Assembly (NCBI RefSeq): GCF_945957465.1
Contig: NZ_CAMFLC010000029.1
Span: forward strand, 1 to 49,569
Source: an uncultured Leifsonia sp.
GTDB lineage: Bacteria > Actinomycetota > Actinomycetes > Actinomycetales > Microbacteriaceae
Length of the DNA: 49,569 bases
Direction of reading: 5' to 3'
A program made the translations under genes and the position numbers. This document shows positions 27,075-35,538 of the stretch, one piece after another; positions within the stretch are counted from its first letter, which is position 1, and each line of letters begins with the position of its first letter. The notes under the pieces are model-generated. The model was not told the DNA's origin. It ran no database searches and saw nothing but the letters and a program-made list of their open reading frames with translations.

Positions 27075-27581
27075 GTGAGGGAACGACCGGAAGCGCCGCC
27101 CGCGGATGTGCCGCCGCCGGACCACGGCGTGCTCGAAGCCCTCCAGGTCTATCGAGCGGCTGAGACGGCGATGCGCAGGCGCACCGGAGCCGCCATGGGC
27201 ATCGGCGAGAACGACTTCCTCGCCCTCCGCCTCATCATCGACAACGCGGCGGGAGGCCGCCGCACGGCGGCCAAGGACGTGAGCGCCTACGTCGGCGTCT
27301 CGAGCGCCTCCACGACGGCGCTGATCGACCGGCTCGTCCAGGCCGGCCTCGTCGAACGGCGGACCAACGACGCCGACCGGCGGTCGGTCGACCTCGTGCC
27401 GACCCGAGCGGCGTTCGGCGACACCGGGCCCATGATGGCGGCCCAGGAGGAGATCGCCGCGCAGGCGGCGGAGCTGAGCGAGGAAGACGCCCAGACCGTG
27501 ACGCGTTTCCTGACGAAGATGAGGGAGACGGTCGACCGGATCAGCGCGGAACGACACGCGAATAGGCCCGAAAGCCCCTGA
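27075..27581 (+). CDS. MarR-family transcriptional regulator
   Basis: 168 residues from GTG 27075. The winged helix-turn-helix is clear: GENDFLALRLII, TAAKDVSAYVGVSSASTTAL, IDRLVQAGLVERR and NDADRRSVDLVPTR, followed by a C-terminal dimer helix. The start is uncertain because AGAGGA almost touches the GTG; no better in-frame codon is visible. It is divergent from the kinase gene and is followed by two small membrane protein genes 72 nt and 249 nt downstream, which could belong to its regulon. Confidence 0.85.
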   Translation: MRERPEAPPADVPPPDHGVLEALQVYRAAETAMRRRTGAAMGIGENDFLALRLIIDNAAGGRRTAAKDVSAYVGVSSASTTALIDRLVQAGLVERRTNDADRRSVDLVPTRAAFGDTGPMMAAQEEIAAQAAELSEEDAQTVTRFLTKMRETVDRISAERHANRPESP

Positions 27582-27652
27582 CGTCAAGGGGATTGTTCGA
27601 TAACCGAAGCAGTTGTTCGGTGGACTACGTCAAGGAAAGGACAACCCCTCCC

Positions 27653-27817
27653 ATGAACATCCTGCTCATCATCATCGCAATCATCGCGATCATCCTGCTG
27701 CTCACCGGCGGCTTCGTGCAGTCCCTGAACTTCCTCCTGTGGGTCGGCATCATCCTGCTGGTCCTCGCCGTGATCGTCTGGCTGGTGCGGCTGCTCACGG
27801 GCAGCCGACGGGTATAA
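27653..27817 (+). CDS. Small membrane protein, 54 residues
   Basis: Starts MNILLIIIAIIAIILL and contains two membrane helices separated by a short turn (GGFVQSLN), ending with an Arg-containing tail (RLLTGSRRV). AAGGAAAGG lies about 12 nt upstream of the ATG. Similar tiny hydrophobic proteins are common in Microbacteriaceae and have no known function. It is followed 12 nt later by another small membrane protein, probably in the same transcript. Confidence 0.75.
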   Translation: MNILLIIIAIIAIILLLTGGFVQSLNFLLWVGIILLVLAVIVWLVRLLTGSRRV

Positions 27818-27829
27818 GGAGGCGGTTCC

Positions 27830-28084
27830 ATGAGTCTGGGCACCGGAATCGTCCTGTTCGTGATCGGAGCGATCCTGGCGTTCGCCCTCAACGTGCAGGT
27901 CAGCTGGATCGACCTCCATCTCGTCGGATACATCCTGATGATCGCCGGCGCCGTCGGCATCATCCTCGGGATCGTCCTGATGACCCGCCGTCGCCGCACC
28001 GTCGCGACCACGCGCACCGCGGTCGACCCGGTGAACGGCGAGCGTGTCACCCGACGGGTCGGCGAAAGCGACGACATCGCCTGA
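27830..28084 (+). CDS. DUF6458-like small membrane protein
   Basis: 84 residues. Two membrane helices (GIVLFVIGAILAFALNV and GYILMIAGAVGIILGIVLM) flank the conserved-looking VSWIDLHLV loop; a basic tail (TRRRRTV) marks the cytoplasmic side. This is the pattern of the actinobacterial DUF6458 family, of unknown role. The ATG at 27830 follows a strong AAGGAGG. It forms a pair with the preceding 54-residue protein and is followed by a good terminator. Confidence 0.82.
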   Translation: MSLGTGIVLFVIGAILAFALNVQVSWIDLHLVGYILMIAGAVGIILGIVLMTRRRRTVATTRTAVDPVNGERVTRRVGESDDIA

Positions 28085-28098
28085 CCCCCTCATCACGG

Positions 28099-28130
28099 CG
28101 AAGGCCCCTGCCGACCGGCGGGGGCCTTCG
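28099..28130. terminator. Bidirectional terminator hairpin
   Basis: CGAAGGCCCC (28099-28108) and GGGGCCTTCG (28121-28130) are exact inverted repeats around a 12-nt GC loop. It lies between the DUF6458-like gene and the convergent decarboxylase gene, 15 nt and 22 nt from their stops. Confidence 0.8.
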
Positions 28131-28152
28131 TCGTGCCCTGATCCGGCGGGGC

Positions 28153-29523
28153 TCAGTCCTCCATCGTGTCGAGGATGTCGACGAGATCCTCGAACGTCGT
28201 CAGCGGGTTGAGCACGGCGAACCGCGTGTTCGGGCGGCCGGCGTGCGAGCTCGGCGTCACGAACGCGCGCTGGTCGTCGAGGAGGCGCGCGGACCACAGC
28301 GCGTAGTCCTCCTTCGTCCAGCCCTCCCGCTCGAACACGACGACCGAGAGCTGCGGCCGGCGGACGAGGTGGAATCCCTCGCGCCGGTCGATCTCGTCGG
28401 CGATGCGTCGAGCCAGCTGCAGGGACGCCGTGACGGCATCGCGATAGGCGGCCGCGCCGTGGGAGGCCAGCGAGAACCAGAACGGGAGGCCGCGGGCGCG
28501 TCGGGTGAGGTGCGCCGCATAATCCGATGGGCTCCACTCGGCGTTCTCGGTGAGCGTGTCGAGGTACTCGGCGTGCTGCGTGTGCGCACGACGGCCCGCC
28601 TCGGGGTCGCGGTAGAGCAGAGCGCAAGCGTCGAAGGGGGCGAAGAGCCACTTGTGCGGATCGACGATGAGCGAGTCCGCGCGCTCCACGCCGGAGAATC
28701 GCGGACGCGCCAGCGGTGACAGCATCCCGGCCAGGCCGTACGCGCCGTCGACGTGCAGCCAGAAGCCGAATTCGTCCTTGAGCGCCGCGATCGACGCGAT
28801 GTCGTCGACGATTCCGAAGTTGGTGGAGCCGGCGGTCGCGACGACGGCGAACACCGCGTCGCCGTGCTCTTCGAGGGCCGGGCGCACGGCGTCGCCCGTG
28901 AGCACACCGGACTCGCCGGGCGAGACCGTGACGACCTCCACATCCATCACACGGGCGGCCGAGGCGACCGACGAGTGCGCCTCCGCACTGCAGACGATGA
29001 TCCAGCTCCCCGGAGGGTTGCCGCGCTCGGCACGGGCGCTGTCGCGTGCCGCGACGAGGGCGGAGAGGTTTCCGAGCGTGCCGCCCTGCACGAAGACGCC
29101 ACCGGCCTCCGGGGGCAGCCCGAACTCGGAGGCCAGCCAGGCCAGCACCTGATTCTCGGCGTAGACGGCCCCCGAGCCCTCGAGCCACGACCCGCCGTAG
29201 ACGGCGCTGGCCGAGACCACCAGGTCGAACGCGGTCGCGGCCTTGGTGGGGGCCGTGGGGATGAACGAGAGGTAGCGCGGGTGGTCGGTGGTGATACAGG
29301 CCGGCGCCAGCACGTGCTCGAAGACCGCCAGGGCACGCTCGGCGCCCATCCCGTCCTCCGACACGGTGCGCCCGGCGAGCCGGCGGAGCTCCGACTCCGG
29401 CAACGGCTTGTCGAGCGGGGTGTCCGTGGCGAGGATGCGCCGGCGCGAATAGTCGAGCACGAGGTCGACCAGCTCGCTGGTCTCGGTGGTGACGCTGTGC
29501 ATGCGAGCGGAATCGGTAGTCAT
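28153..29523 (-). CDS. PLP-dependent group II amino acid decarboxylase
   Basis: 456 residues of the aromatic-L-amino-acid / glutamate decarboxylase group. The cofactor Lys291 lies in DSLIVDPHKWLFAPFDAC; the PLP-contact segment LHVDGAYGLAG and GGVFVQGGTLGNL are clear. Substrate could be an aromatic amino acid, diaminobutyrate or another; the motifs seen do not settle it. The ATG at 29523 follows GGAGG; the frame extends 13 codons upstream without support. It stands alone, convergent with the small membrane proteins and divergent from an APH-type gene. Confidence 0.88.
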   Translation of the reverse strand: MTTDSARMHSVTTETSELVDLVLDYSRRRILATDTPLDKPLPESELRRLAGRTVSEDGMGAERALAVFEHVLAPACITTDHPRYLSFIPTAPTKAATAFDLVVSASAVYGGSWLEGSGAVYAENQVLAWLASEFGLPPEAGGVFVQGGTLGNLSALVAARDSARAERGNPPGSWIIVCSAEAHSSVASAARVMDVEVVTVSPGESGVLTGDAVRPALEEHGDAVFAVVATAGSTNFGIVDDIASIAALKDEFGFWLHVDGAYGLAGMLSPLARPRFSGVERADSLIVDPHKWLFAPFDACALLYRDPEAGRRAHTQHAEYLDTLTENAEWSPSDYAAHLTRRARGLPFWFSLASHGAAAYRDAVTASLQLARRIADEIDRREGFHLVRRPQLSVVVFEREGWTKEDYALWSARLLDDQRAFVTPSSHAGRPNTRFAVLNPLTTFEDLVDILDTMED

Positions 29524-29698
29524 GGGGCCTCCGGATCCATGCTGACACACGCTCCGCCTCACCTTTTCGCCCGAGGGCGCAGCTTTTCTGCGCGTTTCGA
29601 CCTCGTCACGCGAGTTCCCTGCGCCTTGCCGTGTGATCGTGGCCGGAACGGGTCGGAAGTGGCGCCGGGCCCAGTGGGTGATGCGCGGCGGCGTGCGT

Positions 29699-29704
29699 TA
29701 GGGT
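29699..29704 (+). promoter_or_regulatory. -10 box of leaderless APH-type gene
   Basis: TAGGGT (TANNNT) ends 6 nt before the GTG at 29711, with no ribosome binding site between; the transcript probably starts at the start codon. Confidence 0.55.
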
Positions 29705-29710
29705 CGTGCG

Positions 29711-30595
29711 GTGCCGTTGACCCCCGCCGCCGACATCCCCACCGACGCCGCGCTCGTCGCCGCGCTGGTCGCGGCGCAGCATCCCGACCTCGCCGCGCCG
29801 CTGCGGCTCGTGTCCGACGGCTGGGACAACCAGCTCTACCGGCTGGGCGACACCCACGCCGTGCGCATCCCGCGGCGGGAGGTCGCAGCTCACCTGATCG
29901 AGCACGAGCAGCAGATGCTGCCGGGAATCGCCGCCCGCGTGCACACGCGGGTACCGGTGCCGGTTCGGGTCGGCGTTCCCTCGGACGCGTTCCCGTTCCC
30001 GTGGAGCATCGTCGAATGGATCGACGGGATCGACGGCGCTTCGGTCGGCGCGGACGCGCGCGCCGGCCTGGCCGAGCCGCTGGCCGCGTTCGTCGGCGAA
30101 CTCGCCGTGCCCGACCCTGACGCCCCGCGCAACCCGGTGCGCGGCGTTCCGCTGGCGACTCGGGCGGACGCCGTGCGCACGCGGCTGCGGTCGCTGTCCG
30201 GGCGCATGGAGGTCGCCGCGCTCGAACAGGCCTGGCGTCAGGCGCTGGCCGCGCCCGAATGGGAGGGGCCGCCGCTGCTGCTGCACGGCGACCTCCACCC
30301 CGGCAACCTGCTGCTCACGCCGGCCGGCGGCCTCGCCGCCGTGCTCGACTTCGGCGACGTGACCTCGGGCGACCCGGCCACCGACCTGGCGACGGCGTGG
30401 CTGACGTTCGACGGCGAGGCGCGGGAGCGCTTCCGCCGGGCACTGCCGGCGCCACCCGACGCCGCGACCTGGCGGAGGGCCCGCGGCTGGGCGGTGACGA
30501 TGGCGAGCGCGCTCGCGATGTCCTCCGACGACAACCCGCGGATGTCCTCCCTCGCCCGGCACACCCTCGACGAACTCGTCGACGAGGCTGACTAG
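29711..30595 (+). CDS. Aminoglycoside phosphotransferase (APH) family kinase
   Basis: 294 residues. The kinase-like fold is shown by the Brenner motif LLHGDLHPGNLLL with the catalytic Asp194, and by VLDFGDVTSGDPATDLA, which supplies the metal-binding Asp. The N-terminal lobe has SDGWDNQLYRLG and AVRIPRRE. Many chromosomal members act on small molecules other than antibiotics, so drug resistance should not be assumed. GTG start, probably leaderless. The stop codon TAG falls inside the first unit of a 16-nt tandem repeat that continues for four more units. Confidence 0.88.
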   Translation: MPLTPAADIPTDAALVAALVAAQHPDLAAPLRLVSDGWDNQLYRLGDTHAVRIPRREVAAHLIEHEQQMLPGIAARVHTRVPVPVRVGVPSDAFPFPWSIVEWIDGIDGASVGADARAGLAEPLAAFVGELAVPDPDAPRNPVRGVPLATRADAVRTRLRSLSGRMEVAALEQAWRQALAAPEWEGPPLLLHGDLHPGNLLLTPAGGLAAVLDFGDVTSGDPATDLATAWLTFDGEARERFRRALPAPPDAATWRRARGWAVTMASALAMSSDDNPRMSSLARHTLDELVDEAD

Positions 30596-30660
30596 CGACG
30601 AGGCGGACTAGCGACGAGGCGGACTGGCGACGAGGCGGACTGGCGACGAGGCCGACTGGC
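30581..30660. repeat. 16-nt tandem repeat, five units, spanning a stop codon
   Basis: Five units of GACGAGGCGGACTGGC or close variants (30581, 30597, 30613, 30629, 30645), with a partial sixth. Unit 1 encodes the last residues and TAG stop of the APH-type kinase, unit 2 repeats the TAG in another frame. The unit is not a multiple of three, so changes in copy number would alter the tail if the first stop were lost. Confidence 0.9.
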
Positions 30661-30731
30661 GACGAGACGGCGCGAACTGCGCCCGCACCCGCCCGGGCGG
30701 CGCGCTCTCAGCCGCCTCGACGCAGGCAAAA

Positions 30732-30767
30732 GCCCCCGTGCGGCAGCCGGAGCTGCCGTACGGGGGC
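30732..30767. terminator. Strong terminator hairpin between APH-type gene and helicase gene
   Basis: GCCCCCGTGCGGCAGC (30732-30747) pairs with GCTGCCGTACGGGGGC (30752-30767) around CGGA, 16 bp with one G-T pair. It serves the convergent transcripts; on the minus strand it follows the helicase stop by 12 nt and is followed by a short T-run. Confidence 0.85.
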
Positions 30768-30778
30768 CTCTGGATCGA

Positions 30779-32773
30779 TCAGGCCTCGCGCGCCTCGTCG
30801 GCCGCCGCCGCCAGGGCGAGGTCGGTGATGAGCTGGTCGCCCGGGATCGCGGGGACGAAGTCCGCCTCGATCTCGGCACGCTGCAGCAGGTCGCTCATGC
30901 GACGCTGACGCTGGCGCGGGATGAGCGTCACGACCGTGCCCTGCTTGCCGGCGCGGCCGGTGCGGCCCGAGCGGTGCAGATACGTCTTGTACTCGTCCGG
31001 CGCGTCGGCCTGGATCACCAGATCGATGTCGTCCACGTGGATGCCGCGGGCGGCGACGTCGGTCGCGACCAGCACGTTCACGCGGCCGCTGGTGAGCTGG
31101 GCCAGGTTGCGCGTGCGGCGCGACTGGTTGAGGTCGCCGTGGAGGCTGACCGCGGGGATGCCCGCGTCGTCGAGCTGGTCGGCGAGCATCTCGGCGAATG
31201 CACGAGTGCGGGCGAAGATCAGCGTCTTGCCGTCGCGGTCGGCGAGCTGCTCGATGATGGCCGGCTTGTCGCGGTGCTCGATGACGAGCACGCGGTGGTC
31301 GATGGTCGAGGACGCCTGGTCCTCGCCCGCCACCTCGTGCACGGCCGGGTCGACGAGGAACTCGTCGACGAGCTGGGCCACACCGGTGTCGAGGGTCGCC
31401 GAGAACAGCAGCTTCTGGCCGCCCTCCCCGGTCTCGCGGAGGATGCGCTGCACCGGCTCCAGGAAGCCGAGGTCGCACATGTGGTCGGCCTCGTCGAGGA
31501 CGCTGACGACGACCTGGCTGAGGTCGAGGCGACCCTGCTCCACCAGGTCTTCGATGCGGCCGGGGGTGCCGATCACGATGTCGACGCCGCGCTGCAAGGC
31601 GCCGACCTGGCGGCCCTGCGGGACGCCGCCGTAGATCTGCGTGGTGAACAGGCCGACGCTGCGGGCGATCGGCTGGACGGTGCGGTCGATCTGGAGGGCG
31701 AGCTCGCGGGTCGGCGCAAGGATCAGCGCACGGGGGGCGCGGCCCAGCTGGCGCTTGCCGCCCGACTTGCCCTGCTCGGCCCACAGCTGCATCAGCCGCT
31801 CGACGAGGGGGGCGCCGAAGGCGATCGTCTTGCCCGAGCCGGTGCGTCCCCGGCCGAGGACGTCCTTGCCCGCGAGCACGTCGGGGGTGGTGGCGGCCTG
31901 GATCGGGAACGGCGTCTCGGCGCCGAGCTCAGCGAGGGCACGCACGATGTTGCCGCCGAGCCCGAGGTCGGCGAAGGTCACGCCCTCCACGTCGGACGCC
32001 TGGATGGCGTCGGCCTGGAGGCGCTCGAGCACGACGTCGTCCTGCGCGCTGAACGCGGGCTTGTCGTCGCGCGACGGGTAGAAGGACGAGTCGCGACGCG
32101 GACGCTCGGCCCGGTCGTCGAACGAACGGCGGGGACGGTCGTCACGATCGAACTGGCGGCGCGGACGGTCGTCACGGTCGAAGTCACGACGCGGACGCTC
32201 CGCCCGGTCATCGAACTGACGGCGCGGACGGTCGTCACGATCGAACTGACGACGCGGACGGTCGTCACGGTCGACGTCACGACGCGGACGCTCCGCCCGG
32301 TCATCGAACTGACGACGCGGACGGTCGTCACGATCGAACTGGCGACGCGGACGGTCGTCACGGTCGAAGTCACGACGCGGACGCTCCGCCCGGTCATCGA
32401 ACGAACGGCGCGGACGGTCGTCGTAGTCGCGACGCGGACGGTCGTCGTCGCGGCGAGCGCCCGAACGGTTGTCCCACTCGCGCTCGGTGCGACGTGCGTC
32501 CTTGCCGCGCGGTTCCCAGTTGGGCCGGCCGCCACGGCCGGCGGATCCGCTGCGCTCCGAGCCGCCACGTGCGGAGTCGCGGGTGCCGAAGGTGTCACGG
32601 CCGCGGGCGGCGCGGTCCTCGGCGCTCCACCGGGCCTTCTTGCCCGATGCGGGCGCCTCGTCGCGGTATCCGCGGTGCTTGGGGCTGCGGCTGCCCGCGC
32701 CTCTGGGGGCGCCGTGGGAGGCGCCGTCGTGGGGCTGCGAGGATCGTCGATCGGTCTTCTTGTACGGGGGCAT
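30779..32773 (-). CDS. DEAD-box ATP-dependent RNA helicase
   Basis: 664 residues. The N-terminal ~290 residues are disordered and rich in Arg and Asp, with a 31-residue unit (DRAERPRRDF, then DRDDRPRRQF twice) repeated three times. The helicase core follows with all motifs: RTGSGKT (Lys315), PTRELALQI, GTPGRI, VLDEADHM, SAT, TDVAARGI and HRSGRTGRAG. Proteins of this type unwind RNA in ribosome assembly and mRNA decay; the charged tail probably binds RNA. The ATG at 32773 follows AGGAAGAA and gives the natural MPPYKK start. The N-terminal position of the charged tail is notable, since it is usually C-terminal. Confidence 0.94.
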   Translation of the reverse strand: MPPYKKTDRRSSQPHDGASHGAPRGAGSRSPKHRGYRDEAPASGKKARWSAEDRAARGRDTFGTRDSARGGSERSGSAGRGGRPNWEPRGKDARRTEREWDNRSGARRDDDRPRRDYDDRPRRSFDDRAERPRRDFDRDDRPRRQFDRDDRPRRQFDDRAERPRRDVDRDDRPRRQFDRDDRPRRQFDDRAERPRRDFDRDDRPRRQFDRDDRPRRSFDDRAERPRRDSSFYPSRDDKPAFSAQDDVVLERLQADAIQASDVEGVTFADLGLGGNIVRALAELGAETPFPIQAATTPDVLAGKDVLGRGRTGSGKTIAFGAPLVERLMQLWAEQGKSGGKRQLGRAPRALILAPTRELALQIDRTVQPIARSVGLFTTQIYGGVPQGRQVGALQRGVDIVIGTPGRIEDLVEQGRLDLSQVVVSVLDEADHMCDLGFLEPVQRILRETGEGGQKLLFSATLDTGVAQLVDEFLVDPAVHEVAGEDQASSTIDHRVLVIEHRDKPAIIEQLADRDGKTLIFARTRAFAEMLADQLDDAGIPAVSLHGDLNQSRRTRNLAQLTSGRVNVLVATDVAARGIHVDDIDLVIQADAPDEYKTYLHRSGRTGRAGKQGTVVTLIPRQRQRRMSDLLQRAEIEADFVPAIPGDQLITDLALAAAADEAREA
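32117..32395. repeat. 93-bp coding tandem repeat, three units
   Basis: Three nearly identical 93-bp units encode the DRDDRPRR blocks in the helicase N-terminal region. Both nucleotide and protein repeats are in frame, so units can be gained or lost without frameshift. Draft assemblies may misjudge the copy number. Confidence 0.85.
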
Positions 32774-33047
32774 GCGTGTTCTTCCTGGGTTGCTCGTGCG
32801 AAATGCGCGGCGGCACGCTGAAGCGCACCGGAGAATCCCCTGCAGACATCGCCCGGGGCCGTTCACATCGTGATGAATCCGCTCGCCGAATGGCTGCGGA
32901 ACCGGCCCACCTGACTGACAAACCCATCCGCGTCGAACTGCGCGGTGTCAAGAGCCGACCGATCAACGATACAGGAAGAAGCCTGGGAAGACACTCCCGA
33001 TCGCGCACACCCCTGCCGGGCCGCGAGGAGCGGGGTATACAGGAGGC

Positions 33048-34538
33048 ATGACCTCCCTCGACGCGATCGTCATCGGCTCCGGGCCGAACGGCCTGGCCGC
33101 CGCCGTGACGCTGGCCCGAGCGGGCCTGAGCGTCCACGTCTACGAACGCAACGCGACGGTCGGCGGCGGGATGCGCACCGAGGAGGTCACCCTGCCCGGG
33201 TTCCGCCACGACATCTGCTCGGCTGTGCACCCGCTCGCGTTCGCGTCCGGCTTCTTCCGGCGGTTCGGGCTGGCCGACCGGGTTCCCTTCATCACACCGT
33301 CCGCGTCGTACGGCCACCCGCTGCCGGGCGGGGAGGTCGCGGTCGCCTACCGCGACATCGAGCGCACCGCCGAAGCGCTGGGGCCGGACGGCCCGGCGTG
33401 GCGCGCGCTCCTCGGGCCGCTCGCCCGCGATGCCGACGCGGTCGCCGAGTTCACCGGCTCGAGCCTCATCCGGGTGCCGCGGCACCCGCTCGTCGCCGCC
33501 CGTTTCGGCCTGACCGCGCTCTCGCAGGGCGGTCCGTGGTGGAATCTGCCGTTCCGCACCGAGAAGCCCGGCGCTCTGCTGACCGGCGTGATCGCGCACA
33601 CCACGCTTCCGTTGCCGAACCTCGCCGGCGCCGCGGCGGGGCTCGCGCTGGCGACGTACGCGCACGCACGCGGCTGGCCCATCCCGGTCGGCGGCTCGCA
33701 GTCGATCGCCGATGCCCTGGTCGCCGACCTCCGCGCGCACGGCGGGGAGGTCGTCACGGGCGCCGAGATCGAATCGCTCGGCGAGCTCCCGGACGCCCGC
33801 GCCGTGCTGTTCGACACGCACGCAGCGATCGCCGCCCGGCTCGGCGAGGACCGCCTCCCTGCCGACTACCTGCGCAGGATCGCACGTTTCCGCAACGGCA
33901 ACGGGGTCTTCAAGATCGACTTCGCGCTGTCCGGCCCGGTTCCCTGGCGCAATCCCGAGCTGCTCGAGACCGCGACCGTCCACCTCGGCGGCGAGCGCGC
34001 GGCGATCGCCCGTTCGGAGCGCATCGTCGCAGCGGGACGCGAGAGCGACGACCCGTACGTGCTGGTCACGCAACCCACCCTGTTCGACACGACGCGCGCC
34101 CCTTCCGGCAAGCACGTGCTCTGGGCGTACACGCACGTGCCGCGGGGGTCGACCTCCGACCGCAGTGAGTCGGTCATCGCCCAGATCGAGCGGTTCGCGC
34201 CCGGTTTCCGCGATCTCATCCTCGCCACGGCCACCAAGACCGCCCACCAGATGGAGAACTACAACCCGAGCTACATCGGCGGCGACATCTCGTCGGGCAT
34301 GCCGGATCTGTCGCAGCTCGTGATCCGGCCGACGCTGTCGAGCGACCCGTGGCGGATGCCGGGGCGCGGCCTCTACCTCGCGTCGTCGTCCGCGGCCCCC
34401 GGGCCGGGGGTCCACGGGCTGGCCGGCTATTACGCGGCCCGCAGCGCGCTGCATCACGAATTCGGCGTCACGCGCATGCCGTCGCTCGCGCCCGGGGTCT
34501 CCGCCCCCGGCGCACCCGTCGAAGAGGAGATCGCCTGA
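33048..34538 (+). CDS. FAD-dependent oxidoreductase (phytoene desaturase-like)
   Basis: 496 residues. The N-terminal dinucleotide motif IVIGSGPNGLAAAVTLARAG and VYERNATVGGGMRTEE identify the NAD(P)/FAD-dependent carotenoid-desaturase-like family (CrtI / PYROXD2 type). The C-terminal FAD contact is GRGLYLASSSAAPGPGVHGLAGYYAAR. It is not next to carotenoid genes, so a carotenoid role is not supported. The ATG at 33048 has an AGGAGG site. It overlaps the next gene, an SRPBCC protein, by one base, so the two are translated together and may act on the same hydrophobic compound. Confidence 0.88.
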   Translation: MTSLDAIVIGSGPNGLAAAVTLARAGLSVHVYERNATVGGGMRTEEVTLPGFRHDICSAVHPLAFASGFFRRFGLADRVPFITPSASYGHPLPGGEVAVAYRDIERTAEALGPDGPAWRALLGPLARDADAVAEFTGSSLIRVPRHPLVAARFGLTALSQGGPWWNLPFRTEKPGALLTGVIAHTTLPLPNLAGAAAGLALATYAHARGWPIPVGGSQSIADALVADLRAHGGEVVTGAEIESLGELPDARAVLFDTHAAIAARLGEDRLPADYLRRIARFRNGNGVFKIDFALSGPVPWRNPELLETATVHLGGERAAIARSERIVAAGRESDDPYVLVTQPTLFDTTRAPSGKHVLWAYTHVPRGSTSDRSESVIAQIERFAPGFRDLILATATKTAHQMENYNPSYIGGDISSGMPDLSQLVIRPTLSSDPWRMPGRGLYLASSSAAPGPGVHGLAGYYAARSALHHEFGVTRMPSLAPGVSAPGAPVEEEIA

Positions 34539-35017
34539 TGTCGGTCAACGTGCGCCGGTTCGCCTGCACCCCGGAGGAGGTCTTCGCCGCGCTGGCGGAC
34601 CCGTGGGTCTTCCCGACCTGGGTGGTGGGAGCGTCACGCCTTCGCGCGGCGGACGGCCACTTCCCCGAGCCCGGGTCGCGGCTGCACCACTCGATCGGCA
34701 TCTGGCCGCTGGTGCTGAACGACGAGACGACGATCGAGGTCTGGGACCCGCCTCGGCGCTTCCAGCTCGAGGCGAAGACCCGGCCGGTCGGCACCCAACG
34801 CGTCGTCATCGACGTCCAGCCGCGCCGGAGCGGCTGCGTGGTGCGCATGGAGGAGGAGGCGATCACAGGCGTGGCCACGCGGATCCCGAAGCCGATCGCG
34901 GATCCGATCCTCTGGGTGCGCAACCGCGAGGCGCTGCGCCGCTTGGAGTGGGTGGCGCGCGGGATCAGCCGGCAGCAATCCCGCGGGTCGGAGCGCGGGG
35001 GCCGTCCGACCGAGTGA
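34538..35017 (+). CDS. SRPBCC-family protein
   Basis: 159 residues starting MSVNVRRFACTPEEVFAALADPW, the start typical of polyketide cyclase / START-like SRPBCC proteins, with FPTWVVGASRLR and a C-terminal long helix (ALRRLEWVARGI). These form a deep pocket for hydrophobic ligands. The start overlaps the oxidoreductase stop (TGATG), with GAAGAGGAG just upstream. The pairing suggests a shared lipid or terpenoid substrate, which is inference. The last 20 residues are charged and probably disordered. Confidence 0.84.
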   Translation: MSVNVRRFACTPEEVFAALADPWVFPTWVVGASRLRAADGHFPEPGSRLHHSIGIWPLVLNDETTIEVWDPPRRFQLEAKTRPVGTQRVVIDVQPRRSGCVVRMEEEAITGVATRIPKPIADPILWVRNREALRRLEWVARGISRQQSRGSERGGRPTE

Positions 35018-35050
35018 TCGGTCGGAAACCTTCCCGACACACGCCATCGC

Positions 35051-35056
35051 TACGAT
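35051..35056 (+). promoter_or_regulatory. -10 box of leaderless GNAT gene
   Basis: TACGAT (TANNNT) ends 7 nt before the ATG at 35064 with no ribosome binding site, the same layout as argG and hutG here. Confidence 0.6.
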
Positions 35057-35063
35057 CGACCGC

Positions 35064-35531
35064 ATGATCACGAGCGTGTCCGTCGAGTCCGCCCGCGCCG
35101 ACGGCGTGGCCGAGCTGCTGCAGCTGAGCAATGAGTTCACGCTCGCGCTCTACCCCGCTGAGAGCTGCTACCTGCTCGACGCGTCCGAGCTCGACCGCGC
35201 CGAGGTCACCGTGTTCGTCGGTCGCGACGAGGTCGGCGCCGCGCTGGGCATGGCGGCACTGGTCGACAAAGCGGACGGCACCGCCGAGCTCAAGCGGATG
35301 TTCGTGCGCCCGGAGGCGCGGGGCCGCGGTCTCGCCGCCGGTCTGCTGCGCGCAGTGGAGGCTCAGGCGGCCGTGGCCGGCATCCCGCTCCTGCGGTTGG
35401 AGACCGGCCCTCTGCAGCACGCAGCCATCGCCCTGTACGAGAGCCGCGGCTACGAGCGCATCCCGAACTTCGGCGAGTACGTCGGCGACCCGCACTCGGT
35501 CTGCTACGCGAAGACGCTGCGCGCCGCCTGA
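35064..35531 (+). CDS. GNAT-family N-acetyltransferase
   Basis: 155 residues. The acetyl-CoA site is visible as LKRMFVRPEARGRGLAAGLL (the R-x-x-G-x-G/A pattern), followed by LLRLETGPLQHAAIALYESRGYERIPNFGEY, which is the strand and helix that close the fold. The substrate is unknown; the last segment resembles the PhnO/YafP-like small-molecule or amino-acid acetyltransferases. Probably leaderless. It converges on the holin-like gene, 7 nt away. Confidence 0.88.
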   Translation: MITSVSVESARADGVAELLQLSNEFTLALYPAESCYLLDASELDRAEVTVFVGRDEVGAALGMAALVDKADGTAELKRMFVRPEARGRGLAAGLLRAVEAQAAVAGIPLLRLETGPLQHAAIALYESRGYERIPNFGEYVGDPHSVCYAKTLRAA

Positions 35532-35538
35532 ATCGGGC

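Noticed and set aside
27593-29548. Plus- and minus-strand frames crossing the decarboxylase and small membrane genes
   Set aside because: They conflict with the PLP decarboxylase and with two small proteins that have membrane helices and, for the second, a strong ribosome site.
29711-30595. Antibiotic resistance gene (aminoglycoside phosphotransferase)
   Set aside because: Only the general APH kinase fold is visible; chromosomal members often act on other small molecules, so a resistance call is not supported.
30974-32821. 615-codon plus-strand frame opposite the DEAD-box helicase
   Set aside because: Its repeats mirror the helicase coding repeats; the helicase strand has all motifs and a good ribosome site.
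33048-34538. Carotenoid biosynthesis (CrtI)
   Set aside because: The protein belongs to the wider phytoene-desaturase-like family but no crt genes are linked; the partner is an SRPBCC protein.
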